From NCBI GenBank assembly GCA_964235765.1, contig CAXSDH010000004.1, positions 1 through 64,000 on the forward strand: a DNA stretch of 64,000 nucleotides, in the 5' to 3' direction. Source of the DNA: JAVVHH01 sp964235765. Its GTDB lineage: Bacteria; Pseudomonadota; Alphaproteobacteria; Acetobacterales; Acetobacteraceae. Every line of letters begins with the position of its first letter. Position 1 is the stretch's first letter. Both the position numbers and the translations under genes were made by a program. The notes below the pieces were generated by a model. That model was not told where the DNA came from and searched no databases. It was given only the letters and a program-made list of their open reading frames with translations. Positions 17,030 to 25,966 of the stretch are shown in pieces.

Positions 17030-17809
17030 ATGGCCGACGCGCCCATCCGATTGAACCACGTCATCGAGGGTGATGGGCGTTGGGTGACCCTGGTCCACTC
17101 CCTGGCCTCGGACCACACGCTGCTGGACGCGCAAGCCGCCCTGCTGAAGCAGCGGTTCAAGGTGTTGCGGATCGATATCCGCGGGCACGGGCGCAGCCCG
17201 GCCCCGCCCGGCCCGTACAGCATGTCCGGCCTGGCCGGGGATGTGCAGGCGCTGTTCGGCGAGCTTGGCATTGCGCATACCGCCTGGGTCGGCGCGTCGC
17301 TTGGCGGGATGATGGGGCTGAGGCACGCGATCGAGCATCCCGGCGTGATCACCCGCATGGTGCTGAGCGACACGACCGCCGGGTATCCGGAGGCGGCGCA
17401 TGCCGGGTGGCGCGAACGGATCGGCATTGTCCGCGAGCGCGGCACCGGGGCGGTGGCACAGGGTACGCTCGGCCGCTGGTTCACGCCCGGCTTCCTGCGG
17501 CGGGAACCGGGCGTTGCCGAGCACTTCGCAGGTCTTATCAGTGCTACTCCGGCCGAAGGCTTCATCGGTTGCTGCGAGGCGATCATCGGCCATAACGTCG
17601 CCGGTGACCTGGGGCGCGTCGGCTGCCCCACCCTGGTGATGGTTGGCGATGAAGACCAGGCAACGCCGCCCGCGATGGCACAGGCCCTCGCCCAGGGCAT
17701 CCCGGGCGCCGCTTACTACGCGATCCCCTCCGCCGCCCATCAGGCCAGCATCGAGCAGCCGGCCGCTTTCAACGCACAGTTGGAGAAGTTCCTTGTCGAC
17801 AACGCCTGA
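17030..17809 (+). CDS. Alpha/beta hydrolase (3-oxoadipate enol-lactonase-like)
   Basis: Hydrolase of 259 residues, likely opening a lactone or cleaving an ester or C-C bond in the pathway. The nucleophile elbow is GASLGG (Ser90); a candidate acid is in VGDEDQATPP (about residue 207) and the His in AAHQA (about 236). RGHGRS before the elbow is typical of the PcaD-like group. A GGGAGGA site precedes the ATG. First gene of a five-gene operon controlled by operator 3. Confidence 0.85.
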   Translation: MADAPIRLNHVIEGDGRWVTLVHSLASDHTLLDAQAALLKQRFKVLRIDIRGHGRSPAPPGPYSMSGLAGDVQALFGELGIAHTAWVGASLGGMMGLRHAIEHPGVITRMVLSDTTAGYPEAAHAGWRERIGIVRERGTGAVAQGTLGRWFTPGFLRREPGVAEHFAGLISATPAEGFIGCCEAIIGHNVAGDLGRVGCPTLVMVGDEDQATPPAMAQALAQGIPGAAYYAIPSAAHQASIEQPAAFNAQLEKFLVDNA

Positions 17810-18650
17810 ACCCAACCGGCCCGCGAAGCTCGGCCGCCTGGCGCTCCACACCTGGACCATCGACACCACGCCGTTGCCGACCGCCCTCGATGCGGCATCG
17901 AAGGCCGGGTACGACGCGGTCGAGTTGCGCTGGACCGATTTCAAGCGCTGCTTCGACCAGGGCATGACGAACGACCAGGTGCTGGAGATCGTACGCGCGA
18001 GCGGCATGACGGTCGGCATCCTGGGCGTCGAATACGGCTGGATCTTTGCCACCGGCGAGGAGAGCAAGCGGCTGTGGCGGGTATTCCGCCAGAGTTGCGA
18101 GAACGCGGTGGCGCTGGGCTGCAGCATGATCATGAGCGCGCCGGGCCCGCTGACCGGGGCAGTGCGGGACGCCATCGCCAACATGAAGATCGCCGGCGAC
18201 CTGGCGGCCGAGTACGACCTGAAACTGGCCTTGGAATTCAACTCACAGCACGAGGTCATCAACTGCATCGAGGTCCAGCACGAGGTGGTCTACGGTGCAG
18301 GCAAGCCGAATTGCGGCATGCTGCTGGATGCCTATCACCTGGCCCGCAGCAACGCAGGCGGCCGGGGGTTTGAGTCGGTAAAGCCGGAAGACATCCTCGT
18401 CTTCCAGTTCAGCGACGTCCCGGAGCATCCCGTCACGGGCGTCAAGCGGCCCACCGACCGGCTGCCGCCGGGCCAGGGGACCGTCCGATGGAACGACGTG
18501 TTCGGCCTGCTCGCCGAGAAGAACTACTCCGGATATCTCAGCTACGAGGCGCCCAATCCCGTATTGTGGGACCGCTCGCCCTATGAGGTTGCCGCCGAGG
18601 GCGTCTCCGAGACGCGCAAGCTGCTGCAGGCTGCCGGCGTCCACGCCTGA
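17793..18650 (+). CDS. Sugar phosphate isomerase/epimerase family TIM-barrel protein
   Basis: A 285-residue AP_endonuc_2-type barrel. Visible are WTIDTTPLPTALDAASKAGYDAVELRW at the start, ALEFNSQHEV (metal-binding Glu), LLDAYHLARS and the final SYEAPNP. Isomerases, epimerases and 3-dehydroshikimate dehydratases share this fold. The TTG at 17793, 7 bases after GGAG and overlapping the hydrolase gene by 17 bases, is preferred. Exact reaction not determinable. Confidence 0.82.
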   Translation: MSTTPEPNRPAKLGRLALHTWTIDTTPLPTALDAASKAGYDAVELRWTDFKRCFDQGMTNDQVLEIVRASGMTVGILGVEYGWIFATGEESKRLWRVFRQSCENAVALGCSMIMSAPGPLTGAVRDAIANMKIAGDLAAEYDLKLALEFNSQHEVINCIEVQHEVVYGAGKPNCGMLLDAYHLARSNAGGRGFESVKPEDILVFQFSDVPEHPVTGVKRPTDRLPPGQGTVRWNDVFGLLAEKNYSGYLSYEAPNPVLWDRSPYEVAAEGVSETRKLLQAAGVHA

Positions 18651-18683
18651 TCCGATCGTCATCCAATCGAGGGACAGCATCCG

Positions 18684-19736
18684 ATGTCAGTACTCCAGGG
18701 TTCCCTGCGCGGGCCGGCGGCCACGGACGATCCGCTCTTCATCGGATTGCAAAACCCCAAGATCACGGCCATCCCCGCAACGGCGGAGGCCCAGCGTTAC
18801 CTGACGAGCACCGTGCCGCCCGCGGCCAAGCCGGGACGGTGGGTGAAACAGCCGCGCCTGCCGGTTCCGGTGGGTGAGATGGGTGTGGTCGCCTGCAACG
18901 GGAAGATCCACGTGGTCGCCGGCTACGCCCGTGGCCGGGTCGACAACGACTACCATCAGGTTTTCGACCCCCAATCCGGAACCTGGTCGTTCATGGCGCC
19001 GTTCCCGGTGCCGTCCAACCATATCGCGCTGGTTCCGCTAGGGACCAAGCTGTACGCCTTCGGCGGCTTCATCGAGCAGAACCGCTGCCCCATCTCCAAA
19101 TGCTTCGTGTACGATACCGCCAGCGATGAGTGGCACCCGATCGCAGGGCTGGGCCGCCCGCGCGGCGCCGCCTCCGCCGTAGTGCTGGACGACAAGATCC
19201 ACCTGCTCGGCGGCCGGGACGTGCGTTCGGTCGAGTGGCACGAGATCTACGACCCGGCCACGGACAAGTACACCATCCTGTTGGGCATGCGTGGTTCGAC
19301 GGGAACGCAGCCCTTCGTCGGGCAGCGCGACCACATGGGGGTGGCGGTGGTGGATGGCCAGATCCACGCGATCGGTGGGCGCATGGACAGCTACGACTTC
19401 AACACCACCCTGCATTCCGTCTACAGCCCGAAGTCGGACAACTGGTCGTTCCGGGCTCCGATGCCGACCTCCCGAAGCGGGCCTTCGTGCGTGTTCCACA
19501 AGGGGCGCATTCTCGTCATGGGCGGTGAGGCGACCGGCCGGGTGTTCGGAACCAACGAGGCCTACGACCCGGCGACCGACACCTGGGAAGCGCTGACCCC
19601 GATGGCCCTGCCGCGGCACGGGCTGCACGGCGCGACGCTCGCGGTGATCGGCGACGCCGTGCACATCCCGGGCGGCGGACCCGTTCCCGGCGGCAGCATC
19701 CAGGGCGCCTACCACGACGCCTTCTACCTGGACTGA
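18684..19736 (+). CDS. Kelch-repeat beta-propeller protein
   Basis: A 350-residue protein with about five to six kelch repeats. Each has a hydrophobic strand, a double-glycine (VVAGYARG, YAFGGF, HLLGGRD, HAIGGRM, LVMGGEA) and a W/Y about 15 residues further on (GTWSF, DEWHP, DNWSF, DTWEA). No signal peptide is apparent, so it may act in the cytoplasm. Known enzymes with this fold include sialate mutarotase NanM. A catalytic role in the pathway is possible but only inferred from its place in the operon. Confidence 0.8.
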   Translation: MSVLQGSLRGPAATDDPLFIGLQNPKITAIPATAEAQRYLTSTVPPAAKPGRWVKQPRLPVPVGEMGVVACNGKIHVVAGYARGRVDNDYHQVFDPQSGTWSFMAPFPVPSNHIALVPLGTKLYAFGGFIEQNRCPISKCFVYDTASDEWHPIAGLGRPRGAASAVVLDDKIHLLGGRDVRSVEWHEIYDPATDKYTILLGMRGSTGTQPFVGQRDHMGVAVVDGQIHAIGGRMDSYDFNTTLHSVYSPKSDNWSFRAPMPTSRSGPSCVFHKGRILVMGGEATGRVFGTNEAYDPATDTWEALTPMALPRHGLHGATLAVIGDAVHIPGGGPVPGGSIQGAYHDAFYLD

Positions 19737-19741
19737 CCGCC

Positions 19742-20548
19742 ATGACGCCGGCAGGCGCCTGCGATACGCACGTGCACATCTTCGACCCGGCGCAGTTGGC
19801 GGCCTCAAATCTGAAGCTGGAGCCGGCCAGTCTCGCCGACTACCTTGCCCAAAGACGCCAGCTCGGTGTGGACCGGACGGTTCTGGTACAGCCATCCGCG
19901 TTCAAGTTCGACAACACGGGGGTGCTGATGGCGCTGGCCGGTCTCGGCGGCACCGGGCGGGCCGTCGTCACCGTCGAGCCCTCGGTGCCGGAGCCGGAGT
20001 TGCGCCGGTTGAACGGGCTGGGCGCGCGTGGCGCGCGGTTCCACCTGCTGAAGAGCACGCTCCAGTCCTGGGACGATGTCGAACCGGTCGCCGAACGGGT
20101 GGCATCCTACGGCTGGCACATCCAGATCCAGTGCGACGGACGCCAACTCCCGGACCAGATGGACCTCCTATCCCGTTTGCCCGCCACCCTGGTGATCGAC
20201 CAGACCGGCAAGTTCATCGAGCCGGTTCCGGTCACCGATACAGCGTTCAAGGCGCTGCTCGACCTTGTGGGGCAGGGCAGGACGTACGTGAAGCTGTCGG
20301 CCCCCTACGAGGTATCCAGGTCCGGTCCGCCCGACTATGCAGACGTGAGCGCCCTCGCCCGGGCGCTGATCCAGGCGGCACCGGACCGCATGCTGTGGGC
20401 GAGCAACTGGCCGCACCACAGCCTGCCGCAAGACCGCCGCCCCGACGATGCCGACCTGCTCGGGCTGCTGTCGCGGTGGGCCCCCGACGATGCCGTCCGC
20501 ACCCGCATCCTCGTCGACAACCCGGCCCGCCTGTACGGCTTCGCCTAA
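19742..20548 (+). CDS. Amidohydrolase family protein (2-pyrone-4,6-dicarboxylate hydrolase/LigI-like)
   Basis: TIM-barrel hydrolase of 268 residues. The DTHVHIFDP motif (His10, His12) opens the protein, and LWASNWPHHSLP near residue 218 supplies the conserved Asn-Trp-Pro region of the LigI/D-galactarolactone isomerase group (cog3618). These enzymes open lactones of aromatic ring-cleavage or sugar-acid pathways. It starts 5 bases after the kelch gene. Confidence 0.85.
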   Translation: MTPAGACDTHVHIFDPAQLAASNLKLEPASLADYLAQRRQLGVDRTVLVQPSAFKFDNTGVLMALAGLGGTGRAVVTVEPSVPEPELRRLNGLGARGARFHLLKSTLQSWDDVEPVAERVASYGWHIQIQCDGRQLPDQMDLLSRLPATLVIDQTGKFIEPVPVTDTAFKALLDLVGQGRTYVKLSAPYEVSRSGPPDYADVSALARALIQAAPDRMLWASNWPHHSLPQDRRPDDADLLGLLSRWAPDDAVRTRILVDNPARLYGFA

Positions 20549-20588
20549 GCAACGACACCATTCCAGCGTGAGGTCAGAGGAGCCAGCC

Positions 20589-21581
20589 ATGCGCATCGTC
20601 GCGCTCGAAGAACACTTCACCATTCCCGCCATGGGCAGCAAGGTCAGCAAGCAGGCCCTGGCGGCCCGAGGCGTGCCAAGTGGCAAACCGCCTCCGGCGG
20701 TCGCGCGCGCCGATCTGCTGCAGGACACTGGCCCGGCCCGGATCGCCGACATGGACGCGGCCGGCATCACCCTGCAAGTCCTGTCGGCCGCTGGGCCAGG
20801 TGCCGACCTGATGCCGCCCGACGAAGGTCCCGCATTCGCCCGCGATATGAACGGACTGCTAGCGCAGCTCATCACGGAGAACCCCGGCCGCTATGCCGGC
20901 TTCACCCATCTGCCCATGACGGCGCCGGAAGCCGCGGCCGATGAGCTGGAGCGTTGCATCACCGAACTCGGCTTCGTCGGAGGGATGGTGAACGGCACGA
21001 CCGGTGGCCTGTTCCTAGACCACCCCTCGTTCGATCCGCTGCTGGCCCGGTTCGCACAACTGGACGTGCCGCTCTACGTGCATCCTGCCCTGCCGCCGGA
21101 GGCAGTGCGCCGGGCCTATTACGATGGGCTGCCGGGCGATGCCAGCTACTTGCTCTCGATGTCCGGGTGGGGCTGGCATTCGGAGACGGCGATCCACGTG
21201 CTGCGGCTGGCGCTGTCGGGGGCGCTGGACCGTCACCCCGGCCTGAAGCTGATCATCGGCCACATGGGCGAGGGCCTGCCGGCAATGTTCGCCCGCTGCG
21301 ACCAGGTCTTCGCCGACGAAGCGCGGAACCGGCTGACCCGCACCGTCAGCCAGACCATCACCGACCAGGTCTGGGTCACTACCAGCGGCTTCTTCACCCT
21401 CGCGCCGCTGGTGCCGCTGTTGATGACGTTTGGGGCGGATCGGGTGTTGTTCTCGGTGGACTACCCGTTCAGCCCGAACCAGCGCGGGCGCGATTTCCTG
21501 GACGCGCTGCCGATCTCGCCGGACGCCCGTGTCAAGATCGCGCACGCCAATGCCGACAAGTTGTTGAGGCTGAGGCCTTAA
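20589..21581 (+). CDS. Amidohydrolase-2 family (gamma-resorcylate decarboxylase/ACMSD-like)
   Basis: Metal-dependent decarboxylase or hydrolase, 330 residues. It begins MRIVALEEHF, the E-x-H-type metal motif of resorcylate and dihydroxybenzoate decarboxylases; YVHPALPP holds the next metal His, GHMGEGLP the following one, and SVDYPF the metal Asp. An AGAGGAG site precedes the ATG at 20589. Last gene of the operon. It suggests that an aromatic acid or a semialdehyde derivative is decarboxylated. Confidence 0.85.
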   Translation: MRIVALEEHFTIPAMGSKVSKQALAARGVPSGKPPPAVARADLLQDTGPARIADMDAAGITLQVLSAAGPGADLMPPDEGPAFARDMNGLLAQLITENPGRYAGFTHLPMTAPEAAADELERCITELGFVGGMVNGTTGGLFLDHPSFDPLLARFAQLDVPLYVHPALPPEAVRRAYYDGLPGDASYLLSMSGWGWHSETAIHVLRLALSGALDRHPGLKLIIGHMGEGLPAMFARCDQVFADEARNRLTRTVSQTITDQVWVTTSGFFTLAPLVPLLMTFGADRVLFSVDYPFSPNQRGRDFLDALPISPDARVKIAHANADKLLRLRP

Positions 21582-21651
21582 GTTCGATAGAGGTTTCGGC
21601 TCAACTGGGCTGGAGCATCGACGTGGGCAAGGTGGGCAACCGGATGGGAAT

Positions 21652-21798
21652 GGCTACAGCCGGTTCTGCGATCTGGCACGCGACTGGCGCGGCCGCGTGT
21701 CGCCCACGATGCGGCAGAGCCATCCGGCTGGGGAGCGGTTGTTCATCGACTATGCCGGGCAGGCGGCGGAGGTGATCGACGGCGCCACGGGGGAGGCC
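21652..21798 (+). mobile_element. IS21-family IstA transposase remnant
   Basis: About 49 codons read GYSRFCDLARDW, SPTMRQSHPAGE and LFIDYAG. This is the start of the catalytic core of IstA, with the first Asp of the DDE triad in FIDYAG. No start, no rest of the transposase, no istB and no clear inverted repeats. It sits between the catabolic operon and the metal receptor, marking an old insertion at the border of the two islands. Confidence 0.7.
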
Positions 21799-21846
21799 GC
21801 ACTTGATCAAGGCCCAAGCCGACACGGTCCGGCTTAGCTCCCTCAA

Positions 21847-24057
21847 TCAGAATTTTTGCGACACCCCAGCAAGAATTGCCCGACGCAGTCCGTACTGCGG
21901 GTTGCCGACCCCGAGGCCGCTGCCGTCGCGGAGCACATACTTGCGGTCCAGCAGGTTGATGACGTCCAGCCGTAGCTCCGTGCCCCGGCCGTAGCCGCCC
22001 AGCACGCTGGGATCGAGCTTTTGCACCGCGGACAGGTTAATCGTGTAGTACCCGCCCAGTGCTCGCCCGTTCGGGATGTCTCCGTTGCCGGATCGTAGGC
22101 CGCTGCCGACCAGCAAGTCGGTCGAAAGCCGCAACGGCGTCGGTCGGCCCTGCATCAAGGTGTAGGCAGCCCCCGCTGACCCGGTGAAGCGCTGGTCGTG
22201 GTCCTGGTGGATGTAATGCTGGGCGATGTAGTCCAGATCAGCTTGGCTGAAATTGAACTGGCTGCTAACGATGTTCCGTCCGATCGCCCGCGATATGGTC
22301 AGATTGCCGAACAGCGATAGCGGTCCGTTCTCATAGGTGCCGGAGAACTCCACACCCGTCACGTCGCCGCGTGCATAGTTGAAGGCGGTAAGCAGGATCG
22401 GCGAGCCAAACTGGCCCTCGTCGATCAGGTTGCGTGCGCGCTTGTAGAAGCCGTCGACGCCCAGCGTCAGGCCGGGCAGCACGACTTGCTGAATCCCGGC
22501 ATCGAAGTAGTGCGACCGCTCTGCCTTCACAGAGCCGCTCTGCAGGACCTCAGGCTGCGCCGTGGTGCCGAGCACTCGGGTAATGGTCTGATTGGCGACC
22601 AACTCGAACGGCGGCGGGCTGAAGTAGCGGGCGTAGCCGGCGTGCAGACTTGTGCCCTCGAACGGCTTGTAGACCACGTTCACTCGCGGGCTGAGCTGGG
22701 CCTCGTGCGTGTACTCGTCTACCACGTCAGCACGGGCGCCGTAGTTGATCGTCACCTTCGGCAGGATGCGCCACTCGTCCTGTAGGTAGATGCCGTAGAA
22801 GCCGCCGGTGCGGGCATTCTTGTCCAGGATGGACGTGGGCTGGTCGGTGGTCTGGATGCCGAAGTCGTCCACAGGCAGCACGGAGCTGGCGGCTCGGCTG
22901 CTGGTCCGCTCGATCTGCGCCAGGAAGCCGCCGCGCAGGGTGTGGTACTCGTTGACCCGCCAGCTCGCATCGGTTTGCAGCCCGGTCGAGGTGATCTGCC
23001 GCCGGGCGTTCTGCGCATTGCCGTTGTAAAGCAGGTCCCCGAGCGGGTCGGGCGAGTAGATCAAGACGTTGTTGCGGGTGAACACCGAGGTCTGCAGGTC
23101 TACGCTGTCCGTGTGCTTCTGCAGGCTGACGATGCCGAACTGCTGATACTCGCGCTGCCTTTGGCGCAGGGTGGCGCTGTTGAAGTCCGAGGCGCCGTTG
23201 ACGGTCAGGCCGAGTTGGGGCGTGAGGCCGCCCTGGGTCGGGATGCGGAAATCGCCGTATGATGAGCCGGTCATCATCGTCAGTCGGGTCGTGTCGTCGA
23301 TGATGCCGCTCACATAGGCAAAGCCGCGGGCTTGGTTCGTCTCGTCGTTGCGGGCATTGAAGCGGCTGGTCGGGTTCTCGATGCCGATGTTGCTGCGGAG
23401 GTAATCGCCAGTGAAGAAGTAGTCGACGGGACCGGTGCGGCCGCCATACTCGAAGCTGGGCTGTACCACGCCACGGCTGCCGCCGTACAAGGACACGGTG
23501 AGGCCCGGGCTGTTGATCCCAGTCTTGGTCTGGATATCCACCACGCCTGCGGTGCGGAAGCCGTATTGAGCGGGCAATGCCCCGGTCAGCAGCGAAACCG
23601 AGTTGGCAAACCGCGCCTGGAGCGTGCTGGCAAAGCCGGCCAGGCCCTCCGGCAGTTGCACGCCGTTGATGCGGTACTGCACGTTGCGGTGGTCGCCGCG
23701 GATGAACACGTTGCCGAATGCGTCCTGCACCACGCCGGGAGCCCGGAGCAACACCTGGTTCAACCCGGCGTTGTCGCCCTGTGGGATCGTCTCAATCGCC
23801 TGGCGGCTAAAGTCGGTCTTGGTGGCACCGAGGCTCGGCTGGATGCTCAACCGCGCCGCGTCCAGCCGCCTCGCCACCACGCTGATGTCGTCGAGGATTA
23901 GCTCGCCCCCGAGATTGACGGCGGGCGCCGGGTCCGGGATCGTCCGAGCGGGCACGGTGCGGGTCGGCGCGCTCGGAGGCGGGTCAGCGGCGAGCACGGA
24001 GGTGACGCCCGCGGCTGCCATTGCGCTGCTCAGCAGTGCGATATGGCGTCTCTTCAT
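21847..24057 (-). CDS. TonB-dependent outer-membrane receptor, probably for zinc or a zinc chelate
   Basis: Outer-membrane active transporter, 736 residues. Signal peptide MKRRHIALLSS...VLA (about 24 residues), plug domain (about 60-170, with VFIRGDHRNVQYRINGVQLP and QTKTG), then a 22-strand-type barrel ending in Phe (GLRRAILAGVSQKF). It lacks long His-rich loops. It is divergent from the znuA-like gene; two proposed Zur boxes and a weaker one lie in the shared 179-bp region. The metal role comes from context, not from the barrel. Confidence 0.88.
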   Translation of the reverse strand: MKRRHIALLSSAMAAAGVTSVLAADPPPSAPTRTVPARTIPDPAPAVNLGGELILDDISVVARRLDAARLSIQPSLGATKTDFSRQAIETIPQGDNAGLNQVLLRAPGVVQDAFGNVFIRGDHRNVQYRINGVQLPEGLAGFASTLQARFANSVSLLTGALPAQYGFRTAGVVDIQTKTGINSPGLTVSLYGGSRGVVQPSFEYGGRTGPVDYFFTGDYLRSNIGIENPTSRFNARNDETNQARGFAYVSGIIDDTTRLTMMTGSSYGDFRIPTQGGLTPQLGLTVNGASDFNSATLRQRQREYQQFGIVSLQKHTDSVDLQTSVFTRNNVLIYSPDPLGDLLYNGNAQNARRQITSTGLQTDASWRVNEYHTLRGGFLAQIERTSSRAASSVLPVDDFGIQTTDQPTSILDKNARTGGFYGIYLQDEWRILPKVTINYGARADVVDEYTHEAQLSPRVNVVYKPFEGTSLHAGYARYFSPPPFELVANQTITRVLGTTAQPEVLQSGSVKAERSHYFDAGIQQVVLPGLTLGVDGFYKRARNLIDEGQFGSPILLTAFNYARGDVTGVEFSGTYENGPLSLFGNLTISRAIGRNIVSSQFNFSQADLDYIAQHYIHQDHDQRFTGSAGAAYTLMQGRPTPLRLSTDLLVGSGLRSGNGDIPNGRALGGYYTINLSAVQKLDPSVLGGYGRGTELRLDVINLLDRKYVLRDGSGLGVGNPQYGLRRAILAGVSQKF

Positions 24058-24093
24058 CCGACCTCTCCGTGCTGATAAGCGGCACGGCCTAAG

Positions 24094-24108
24094 TGATACA
24101 TTGTGTCA
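24094..24108. promoter_or_regulatory. Proposed Zur box 1, TGATACATTGTGTCA
   Basis: A 15-bp imperfect palindrome 36 bases upstream of the receptor start. Matches the shared consensus YGATAYMTTGTRTCA. Confidence 0.7.
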
Positions 24109-24118
24109 AATCGTGCAA

Positions 24119-24133
24119 TGGCATAATGTGACA
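24119..24133. promoter_or_regulatory. Weak Zur-box-like site, TGGCATAATGTGACA
   Basis: Matches 10 of 15 positions of the best site, 10 bases from box 1 on the same helical side. Possibly a second, lower-affinity site. Confidence 0.35.
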
Positions 24134-24172
24134 GCACCGCCTGGGAAGGCGGCGGGTGTTGCTCGCTGGCAA

Positions 24173-24187
24173 CGATACCTTGTGTCA
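24173..24187. promoter_or_regulatory. Proposed Zur box 2, CGATACCTTGTGTCA
   Basis: Lies 49 bases before the znuA-like ATG, positioned to control the transporter operon. Confidence 0.68.
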
Positions 24188-24236
24188 AACTAGCGCGCCT
24201 GAGCGGAGGTGGCGCCCTTAGAAACCGGAGAGTTCG

Positions 24237-25124
24237 ATGCCGAGACTGACCGTACTTGCGTTTCTGACAACAGCATTCGCCGCCGCGTTATCCGTCGGCA
24301 CCCCGATTCAGGCCCAGCCCGCGCGTGCCCCACTGGCGATCGTCGCGGCCGAGAACTTCTACGGTGACATCGCGCAGCAGATCGGGGGTCCCGACGTCAA
24401 GGTCACGAGCATCTTGAGCAACCCCGACCAGGATCCGCATTTGTTCGAGGCGAGCCCATCCGTCGCGCGCAGCATCTCTGCGGCGCAGATCGTGATCTAC
24501 AACGGCGTCGATTATGACGCATGGATGGAGAAGCTGCTCGGCGCCGCCCGCAACCCGAACCGCAAGACGATCGTCGTGGCTTCCCTCGTGGGCAAGAAGC
24601 CCGGCGATAATCCGCACATCTGGTACGATCCGGCGACCATGCTGGCGTTGGCCAAGGCGCTCACGGACGAGCTGAGCAACTCCGACGCAGCGCACCAAGC
24701 CGATTACCGGCAGCGCCTGGCCAAGTTCCAGGAGTCCGTGCAGCCGATCCAGGCCAAGATCGCGTCCCTGCGCGCACGCCTGAACGGCACGCCGGTGGCG
24801 GCCACTGAACCGGTGTTCGGCTACATGTTCGACGCCCTCGGGATGCAGGTGCGCAACCAGTCGTTCCAGCTTTCAGTGATGAACAACACGGAGCCGAGCG
24901 CATCCGACATCGCCGCGTTCGAAGCCGACCTCAAGACACATCAGGTGAAGCTGCTGGTCTACAACAGCCAGGCCTCCAACCCTGTCGCCGCGCGCATGGA
25001 GAAGCTGGCCAGGGCTTCGCGTATCGCCGTGGTCGGTGCCACCGAAACCGAGCCTGCGGGCAAGAAGTATCAAGCCTGGATGCTGGGCGAGCTCGACGCC
25101 ATTGACCGGGCACTGCCGAAATAG
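24237..25124 (+). CDS. znuA: Metal ABC transporter substrate-binding protein (ZnuA-like, cluster A-I)
   Basis: Periplasmic Zn/Mn-binding protein, 295 residues, signal peptide ending ...IQA (about residue 26). Metal ligands by position are His68 (DPHLFEA) and His127 (NPHIWYD). The third ligand position has Glu191 (ATEPVFGYM) where classical ZnuA has His, and Glu270/Glu272 stand where an acidic ligand is expected. The His-rich loop of ZnuA is missing. A His-His-Glu-acid set resembles manganese-binding PsaA/MntC, so the metal is not settled by this protein; Zur, the COG0523 GTPase and the receptor argue for zinc. Confidence 0.85.
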   Translation: MPRLTVLAFLTTAFAAALSVGTPIQAQPARAPLAIVAAENFYGDIAQQIGGPDVKVTSILSNPDQDPHLFEASPSVARSISAAQIVIYNGVDYDAWMEKLLGAARNPNRKTIVVASLVGKKPGDNPHIWYDPATMLALAKALTDELSNSDAAHQADYRQRLAKFQESVQPIQAKIASLRARLNGTPVAATEPVFGYMFDALGMQVRNQSFQLSVMNNTEPSASDIAAFEADLKTHQVKLLVYNSQASNPVAARMEKLARASRIAVVGATETEPAGKKYQAWMLGELDAIDRALPK

Positions 25125-25129
25125 CCCAC

Positions 25130-25966
25130 GTGAACGCGATCGAATTGAGAGACGTCCGCCTGGACCTTGGCGGTCGGGCGATCCTGGCAGATGTCACTCT
25201 CGGCATCGGCACCAGCGAGTTCATAGGCGTGCTGGGACCGAACGGGGCGGGCAAGACCACACTGCTGCGAGCAATCCTTGGGCTTGTAAGGCCGAGGGAG
25301 GGCAGCATCACGGTACTCGGCCACCCTGCGGTGCGGGGCAACCCGGCCATCGGCTACATGCCACAGGTTCGCGGCGCAATTGCGAGCATGCGGCTGAGCG
25401 GCTGGGACTTCGTGGCCGGCGTGGTCGATGGCCACCGCCTCGGCTTGCCGTTTCCGGGGCGGGCTGGGCGAGCCGAGGTTGACCGGGCGCTCGACCTGGT
25501 CAGCGCCCGCGACCTGGGCCGGCGACCTCTGGCTGAGACATCTGGCGGCGAGCGGCAGCGCCTTCTTCTGGCGCAGGCGTTGATCGGGCGGCCTCGCCTG
25601 CTGTTGCTCGACGAGCCGCTGATGAGCCTTGATCCGCACCATCAACGCGGCGTGGTGGACTTGGCGAAGTCACTGCAAGTCGAGCTTGGCATCACCGTTC
25701 TGTTCAGCGCGCATGAGCTGAACCCTCTGTTGGGCGCCCTTGATCGGGTTCTTTATCTCGGCCGCGGGCATGCGGCGCTGGGCACAGTCGACGAGGTGAT
25801 CACGACACCTGTGCTCTCCAGGCTATATGGATCGGAGATCGAGGTTGTCCGGCTAGACGGCCGCATTTTCGTTATGTCCGGCCGTCATGACGCCGAACGC
25901 GACGACCATCGGCACGAGCATGGCGGCCCGCTGGCTGACCTAAGGGTGCCCCCAAGCCATGCTTGA
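25130..25966 (+). CDS. znuC: Metal ABC transporter ATP-binding protein (ZnuC-like), His-rich tail
   Basis: ATPase of 278 residues: Walker A GPNGAGKTT, signature read as TSGGERQRLLLAQAL, Walker B LLLLDEPLMSLD and SAHELNPL. GTG start 5 bases after the binding-protein stop. The C-terminus carries RHDAERDDHRHEHGG, a His/Asp cluster in the cytoplasmic domain that could bind metal and sense or buffer it; most homologous ATPases end without this. It overlaps the permease gene by 8 bases. Confidence 0.88.
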   Translation: MNAIELRDVRLDLGGRAILADVTLGIGTSEFIGVLGPNGAGKTTLLRAILGLVRPREGSITVLGHPAVRGNPAIGYMPQVRGAIASMRLSGWDFVAGVVDGHRLGLPFPGRAGRAEVDRALDLVSARDLGRRPLAETSGGERQRLLLAQALIGRPRLLLLDEPLMSLDPHHQRGVVDLAKSLQVELGITVLFSAHELNPLLGALDRVLYLGRGHAALGTVDEVITTPVLSRLYGSEIEVVRLDGRIFVMSGRHDAERDDHRHEHGGPLADLRVPPSHA

